Of a stretch of DNA of 10,018 nt, positions 5,875 to 10,018 are shown one piece after another. Source of the DNA: Candidatus Omnitrophota bacterium (lineage in GTDB: Bacteria; Hinthialibacterota; Hinthialibacteria; JAKQFZ01); NCBI GenBank assembly GCA_029558215.1, contig JAKQFZ010000607.1, forward strand, positions 1 to 10,018, given 5' to 3'. The translations under genes were made by a program, and so were the position numbers. The notes below the pieces were generated by a model, which was not told where the DNA came from, made no database searches, and saw only the letters and a list, made by a program, of their open reading frames with translations. Numbering within the stretch: the stretch's first letter is position 1; each line of letters starts with the position of its first letter.

Positions 5875-8541
5875 ATGACCAACCAATCAGACAGACTCTA
5901 TCTTGTTGATGCATCATCGTTCATGTACCGTTCTTTTCATGCGGTTCGTGGGCTAAGTCGTTCAGATGGCTTTCCCACCAATGCCATTTTTGGCTTCTGT
6001 AACATGGTTCGTTCCCTGTTGAACACCTATCATCCTGACTCTCTGGCTTTGGTTTTTGATCTGCCTGATCCGACTTTCCGGCATGAGACCTTTGATGCCT
6101 ACAAAGCGCAGAGAAAAGAGACACCGGAAGATCTGGTAAAACAGATTCCCTACATCAAGCAGATATCCAGCCTCTACGGATTGGCACTTCTTGAAAAAGC
6201 AGGGTTCGAAGCAGATGACATTATCGGAACCCTGGCATCAAGAGCCAAGGCTGAGGGAATCCACACGGCTATCGTCACCAATGATAAGGATCTGATGCAG
6301 TTGGTTTGTCCCGAGATCGTGATTGTGCACATGCACGGGCAAAACTCAAAGACGTACGACGAGAAAGCTGTTCAAGAACGCTATGGTGTTGCTCCCGGGC
6401 AGGTCGTTGACCTTCTTGGACTGATGGGTGACACTTCAGACAACATTCCCGGAGTGCCCGGTATTGGCGAGAAGACTGCGGCGTCACTATTGCAAAGGTT
6501 TCAGACGCTCGACAGTGTGCTGCAGCAGGCTGCCAGCATCGAAAGCCGAAAAGTGCGAGAGAACTTGCAGCAGTATCGGGATCAGGCGCTCTTGTCCCGA
6601 GAACTGGCCACAATCCGTTGCGACGTTCCTCTTGATGCGACCTTGGATGATCTCAAGATTAAGCCAGCGGATATCAATGGGCTTCGAAACGTGTTTGCCG
6701 AACTGGAGTTCACCTCATGGCTCAAGGAACTTCCCCAGGAACAGATCCAGATACAGACGACCAGAGAGTATGTCTGCGTGGACACTCCGGACAAACTCGT
6801 GGAACTCTGCGCTTCACTGAGTCAGTCCAACGGTTTCGCTTTCGACACGGAGACAACCGGTCTGGACACTCTGTCAGCAGAACTTGTTGGTCTGTCCTTC
6901 TCATGTTCCCGAGGGAAGGCATGGTATGTTCCCGTCGGACATCTGCATGGAAGCCAGCTGCCACTCCAAACTGTTCTCGGTGCCCTCAAACCCCTTCTGG
7001 AAGACACAGACCTCTCAAAAATCGGACACAATCTTAAGTTCGATCTCCAGGTTCTCAAGAAGGTTGGTGTGGAAGTCCGTGGGCTGCTTATTGACACTCT
7101 TGTCGCGGCCTATCTGATCGAGGGTGGCGAAGCGAGGAAAAGCCTGGATCATCTTGCTTTCCAGCACTTTGGCTGGAGTTTGACCCCTATCGAGGCTCTG
7201 ATCGGCAAAGGCAAGAACGCCGTTACGATGGACTTGATAGATATTCGGCACGTTTCGGATTATGCCTGTGAAGACGCCGAGGCTGCCTGGCTTCTTTGGG
7301 AGCATTACGAGCCAAAGATCAAAGCCGAACAGATGGAATCGTTGTTTTGGGATGTGGAGATGCCGTTGGTCTCTGTACTGGCTGAGATGGAGGGTGTTGG
7401 AGTTCGAGTTGATGTGGACGTGCTCATCCTGCAATCGGCGGAACTGGAAAGGATGATGAGCGCAACGGCGCGGAATATCTACCGGGAAGCAGGAACCGAG
7501 TTCAACCTGAACTCTCCCAAACAGATGGCGGACGTGCTCTTTGGAGCCATGAAACTGCCGAAAGTCAGCAAGACCTCAACGCGGGCTGACGTGCTGGTGA
7601 AACTGGCGGAACAGGGATTCCCCATCGCGCAGAAGATTCTCGAATACCGCCAGATTCAGAAGCTGAAATCCACCTATCTGGACACACTTCCCAATCTGGT
7701 CAGTCCTGTGACTGGACGTCTGCACACTTCCTATAACCAGACGGTGACCACCACCGGTCGGCTTTCTTCCAGTGAGCCCAATCTTCAGAACATTCCCATT
7801 CGAACGGAACTGGGAAAGAGGATTCGGCAGGCTTTCATCCCGTCCGAGGGCTGCGTTCTTCTTGGAGCGGATTATTCCCAGATCGAGTTACGCATCCTCG
7901 CTCATGTATCGCAAGACCCCGGGCTGTGTGCCGGATTTGAGAGCGGGGCGGACATTCACACCCACACCGCTTCGGAAGTCTTCGAAGTCCCAGCGTCCGA
8001 AGTGACTCCGGACTTGCGCCGCCGTGCCAAGGAGATCAATTTCGGTTTGAACTACGGAATGAGTCCTTATGGGCTTTCTGAGCGCCTGGGGATTACTGTT
8101 CAGGAAGCGGCAGACTATATGGATCGGTACTTTTCGCGTTATCCCCGGGTTCGGGATTATGTAGATCAGACCCTGGAGCGAGCCCGGCGAGTGGGATATG
8201 TCTCAACGCTCCTGGGTCGCCGGATCAAGACTCCCGGTCTCACCGATGAGTCTCGGCAGATTCGCGACAATGCTTCCCGTGCCGCAATCAATGCGCCGAT
8301 TCAGGGTTCGGCTGCCGATCTCCTGAAACTGGCGATGGTTGACATTCCTCGGCGAATCCACGACGCGGGTCTCAAGGCCACCATGATCTTGACGATTCAC
8401 GACGAGCTGATTTTCGACTGTCCCGAAGAGGAGCGCGAACGTTTGGGTGCTCTGGTGGTGGATGGAATGGAGAAGGCGATGGCGCTGTCTGTGCCAGTCA
8501 AGGTGGATCTGAAGATTGGAGCCAACTGGGCGGAAATCTGA
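5875..8541 (+). CDS. polA: DNA polymerase I
   Basis: An 888-residue full-length PolA that fills repair and Okazaki-fragment gaps and removes RNA primers. The 5' nuclease domain (about 1-290) has LVDASSFMYR with D12, the metal-ligand run EADD (112-115), TNDKD (135-139) and GDTSDNIPG (185-193). The 3'-5' exonuclease (about 300-485) keeps all DEDDy residues: D324 and E326 in DTETT, D390, and Y463 with D467 in YACED, so proofreading is predicted active. The polymerase domain has motif A DYSQIELRI (D666, E671), motif B RRRAKEINFGLNYG (R715, K719, F723, Y727) and motif C IHDE (D843, E844). F723 is the position that in E. coli-type enzymes favours rejection of dideoxynucleotides. The ATG start is forced because no start codon is evident just upstream in frame and D12 must be included. 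The Shine-Dalgarno is weak (GAG at 5866-5868). Confidence 0.98.
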   Translation: MTNQSDRLYLVDASSFMYRSFHAVRGLSRSDGFPTNAIFGFCNMVRSLLNTYHPDSLALVFDLPDPTFRHETFDAYKAQRKETPEDLVKQIPYIKQISSLYGLALLEKAGFEADDIIGTLASRAKAEGIHTAIVTNDKDLMQLVCPEIVIVHMHGQNSKTYDEKAVQERYGVAPGQVVDLLGLMGDTSDNIPGVPGIGEKTAASLLQRFQTLDSVLQQAASIESRKVRENLQQYRDQALLSRELATIRCDVPLDATLDDLKIKPADINGLRNVFAELEFTSWLKELPQEQIQIQTTREYVCVDTPDKLVELCASLSQSNGFAFDTETTGLDTLSAELVGLSFSCSRGKAWYVPVGHLHGSQLPLQTVLGALKPLLEDTDLSKIGHNLKFDLQVLKKVGVEVRGLLIDTLVAAYLIEGGEARKSLDHLAFQHFGWSLTPIEALIGKGKNAVTMDLIDIRHVSDYACEDAEAAWLLWEHYEPKIKAEQMESLFWDVEMPLVSVLAEMEGVGVRVDVDVLILQSAELERMMSATARNIYREAGTEFNLNSPKQMADVLFGAMKLPKVSKTSTRADVLVKLAEQGFPIAQKILEYRQIQKLKSTYLDTLPNLVSPVTGRLHTSYNQTVTTTGRLSSSEPNLQNIPIRTELGKRIRQAFIPSEGCVLLGADYSQIELRILAHVSQDPGLCAGFESGADIHTHTASEVFEVPASEVTPDLRRRAKEINFGLNYGMSPYGLSERLGITVQEAADYMDRYFSRYPRVRDYVDQTLERARRVGYVSTLLGRRIKTPGLTDESRQIRDNASRAAINAPIQGSAADLLKLAMVDIPRRIHDAGLKATMILTIHDELIFDCPEEERERLGALVVDGMEKAMALSVPVKVDLKIGANWAEI

Positions 8542-8645
8542 TGGATATGAGGAACCCGAAGTTTACAGGTGTTGTGCGTATTGAAGAGCCTTGTGTTCGT
8601 TTCGGCCAACACCGGGGCCAGCGAGAGGACAGATTGTGTTCGTAG
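8541..8645 (+). CDS. Possible 34-residue ORF between polA and coaE
   Basis: An ATG overlaps the polA stop as TGATG and opens a 34-codon frame that ends at TAG 8643-8645, just inside coaE. A partial Shine-Dalgarno (GGGCGG, 8528-8533) lies 7 bases before it. The peptide starts MDMRNPKFTG and is basic, and I recognise no family. Its end overlaps the coaE start by ten bases in another frame, so reading it could couple polA and coaE translation. It may equally be chance, as open frames of this length are common. Confidence 0.15.
   Translation: MDMRNPKFTGVVRIEEPCVRFGQHRGQREDRLCS
8624..8629 (+). promoter_or_regulatory. Shine-Dalgarno that decides the coaE start
   Basis: AGAGGA lies 6 bases before the GTG at 8636. 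The upstream in-frame TTG at 8591 has no comparable site and would add 15 residues before the P-loop strand that family members lack. Confidence 0.6.
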
Positions 8646-9250
8646 TGGGTCTGACAGGTGGGCTTGGAGCCGGAAAGTCAACGCTGGCGTCATTTCTGGT
8701 GCAACAGGGAGCGACGGTCATTGACGCGGATAGTCTGGCACATCGGTTCCTTGAGCCGGGAACCAGTCAGTATCGAGCATTGCTGGAGACCTTTGGAGAG
8801 AACATCCTGACTGAAACGGGTGCGGTTGATCGGGCTCGATTGGCAGATCGGGCATTTGCTTCGCCCGAGACGGTCAAAATGCTGAACGGGATCATCCATC
8901 CTGCCCTGGTGGCAGAGATTCGACGCAGGATCGCGGAAGCCCGTGAGGTCAAAAAAGGCGTTCTGGTAGTGGATGCGGCGTTGCTTCTCGAATGGGATCT
9001 TGATGATCTCTTCGATGTGATAGTGAATGTGGAAGTGGCGGGAGATATCGGTTTGTTGCGCGCCGGCAAGCGAATGGCACAAAGCGCCGACCGCTTGCGC
9101 GGCAGGCTGCAAGCCCAACTCTCGGCTGAGGAAAGAAGAAGGAGGTCCAGTCTGACGATTCAGAACAATTTGGATAAAGCGGATTTGGAGAAGAAGGCAC
9201 GGGAATTATGGAACCGATGGACAGAAAGACCATCAGAAAGTGAGGCATGA
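8636..9250 (+). CDS. coaE: Dephospho-CoA kinase
   Basis: Phosphorylates the ribose 3'-OH of dephospho-CoA with ATP, the last step of coenzyme A synthesis, in the cytoplasm. From the GTG at 8636 the product is 204 residues, the normal family length. Residues 3-16 form the first strand and P-loop (VVGLTGG then LGAGKST, K14). DAD at 30-32 followed by LAH is the conserved substrate-side motif, IIHPALV is the typical HP motif, and VVDAALLLEW corresponds to the family's PLLfE region with Ala in place of Pro. The C-terminal segment is somewhat divergent: where many members have an AD-x-VI-x-N motif, this one reads SSLTIQNN. The starting point was chosen from the Shine-Dalgarno and the P-loop distance; a TTG at 8591 would give 219 residues. 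The stop overlaps the next gene by four bases (ATGA), indicating translational coupling with rho. Confidence 0.95.
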   Translation: MFVVGLTGGLGAGKSTLASFLVQQGATVIDADSLAHRFLEPGTSQYRALLETFGENILTETGAVDRARLADRAFASPETVKMLNGIIHPALVAEIRRRIAEAREVKKGVLVVDAALLLEWDLDDLFDVIVNVEVAGDIGLLRAGKRMAQSADRLRGRLQAQLSAEERRRRSSLTIQNNLDKADLEKKARELWNRWTERPSESEA

Positions 9251-10018
9251 GAAAAGTGGAGATTGCAGAGTTAAAACAAAAGACGGTTGCCGAGCTGACG
9301 AAGCTGGCAAAGAAGCTCAAGGTCGAGGATTACAGCGGCATGAGGAAGCAGGAGTTGATATTCAACATCCTGAAGACGCAGTCCGAGACCGATGGTTTCA
9401 TGTTTGGAGAAGGAGTGTTGGAGACGCTTCCGGACGGTTTTGGATTCCTTCGTTCGCCCACCTACAACTACCTTCCTGGTCCCGATGACATCTACGTTTC
9501 GCCATCTCAGATTCGGCGTTTTGGGCTTCGCAAGGGAGACATTGTCACCGGACAGATCCGTCCTCCAAAGGAAGGGGAGCGGTATTTCGCGCTGCTGAAG
9601 GTTCAGGCAATCAACTATGAGAATCCCGAGCATGCCAGGGATGTCGTTCTGTTCGACAACCTGACCCCACTGTATCCCAACGAGCGCTTCAAACTGGAGA
9701 CCCGACCGGAGAGCATCACCTCGCGAATCATTGATCTGATCACCCCGATTGGAAAGGGACAGCGCGGTCTGATCGTCGCCCCGCCCCGATCGGGTAAGAC
9801 GGTCATCCTTCAGGAGATCGCCAACAGCATTACGGCCAACCATCCCAATGTCATCCTTATCGTACTGCTGATAGACGAGCGGCCTGAGGAAGTCACCGAC
9901 ATGGAGCGAAGCGTCAAGGGTGAAGTGGTCAGTTCCACCTTCGATGAGCCACCCGAGCGTCACGTTCAGGTTGCCGAGATGGTTCTGGACAAGGCCAAGA
10001 GACTGGTGGAGTACAAGA
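9247..10018 (+). CDS. rho: Transcription termination factor Rho (3' end missing)
   Basis: The frame is open from ATG 9247 through the window end, giving 257 codons of a protein usually near 420 residues. Rho is a hexameric RNA-dependent ATPase that releases RNA polymerase. The N-terminal helical domain (about 4-45) ends in MRKQELIFNIL. The RNA-binding cold-shock-like domain follows, with GEGVLETLPDGFGFLRS (55-70) and GPDDIYVSPSQIRRF (78-92), then IRPPKEGERYFALLKV. The ATPase core shows the Walker A APPRSGKT (178-185) and LLIDERPEEVT (207-217), then KGEVVSSTFDEP. The residues past about 257, including the Q- and R-loops, lie beyond the window. ATG 9247 overlaps the coaE stop; the only good GAGG (9242-9245) is one base before it, so the GTG at 9256 is an alternative start that aligns well with E. 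coli Rho (MNLTEL versus MEIAEL). Confidence 0.97.
   Translation, partial: MRKVEIAELKQKTVAELTKLAKKLKVEDYSGMRKQELIFNILKTQSETDGFMFGEGVLETLPDGFGFLRSPTYNYLPGPDDIYVSPSQIRRFGLRKGDIVTGQIRPPKEGERYFALLKVQAINYENPEHARDVVLFDNLTPLYPNERFKLETRPESITSRIIDLITPIGKGQRGLIVAPPRSGKTVILQEIANSITANHPNVILIVLLIDERPEEVTDMERSVKGEVVSSTFDEPPERHVQVAEMVLDKAKRLVEYK

Noticed and set aside
9271..9963. A 230-codon minus-strand frame antisense to rho.
   Set aside because: The + strand matches Rho residue for residue over long motifs, so this is a shadow frame.

Overview
This is a gene-dense bacterial chromosome segment with every supported gene on the + strand. It splits into two blocks separated by a 453-base gap: an envelope secretion or pilus block (1-5421) and an information and coenzyme housekeeping block (5875 to the window end). 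Base composition looks balanced to moderately GC-rich by eye. The N-terminal signal peptide plus secretin indicates a Gram-negative (diderm) organism. The run polA-coaE-rho, together with a secretin carrying TPR repeats at its N-terminus, suggests a lineage such as Planctomycetes, Verrucomicrobia, Hydrogenedentes or Sumerlaeota rather than Proteobacteria. That placement is inference from gene order and architecture and is uncertain.

Block 1. The window opens inside a gene whose product is helical and TPR-like and ends in a small beta-rich domain resembling the PilP/GspC type that docks on secretins. A strong Shine-Dalgarno (GGAGGA, 803-808) then precedes a very large secretin of 1534 residues. 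It has a signal peptide, nine TPR-like hairpins spaced by long charged Gln/Glu/Lys helices, a Pro/Glu/Val-rich linker, an STN (N0) domain, four N1-like domains and a C-terminal secretin barrel. Together the two genes look like the end of a type IV pilus or type II secretion operon, with an inner-membrane or periplasmic connector followed by the outer-membrane channel.

Gap 5422-5874. I see no convincing gene. It holds two good RNA hairpins just after the secretin: a 10-bp stem at 5460-5483 and a C(UACG)G tetraloop hairpin at 5532-5545. It also has promoter-like fragments (TTGACA at 5605, TATACT at 5741) that do not form a clear promoter. Transcription of the second block probably starts here.

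Block 2. polA encodes a full-length DNA polymerase I with all three enzymatic domains intact, including a complete DEDDy proofreading site. After a 94-base spacer comes coaE (last step of CoA synthesis), best started at a GTG with its own Shine-Dalgarno. coaE overlaps rho by four bases (ATGA). rho encodes the transcription terminator Rho and runs off the window end. The tight spacing suggests one transcript. The most unusual item is the secretin architecture; the housekeeping block is ordinary apart from details of start sites and the gap.
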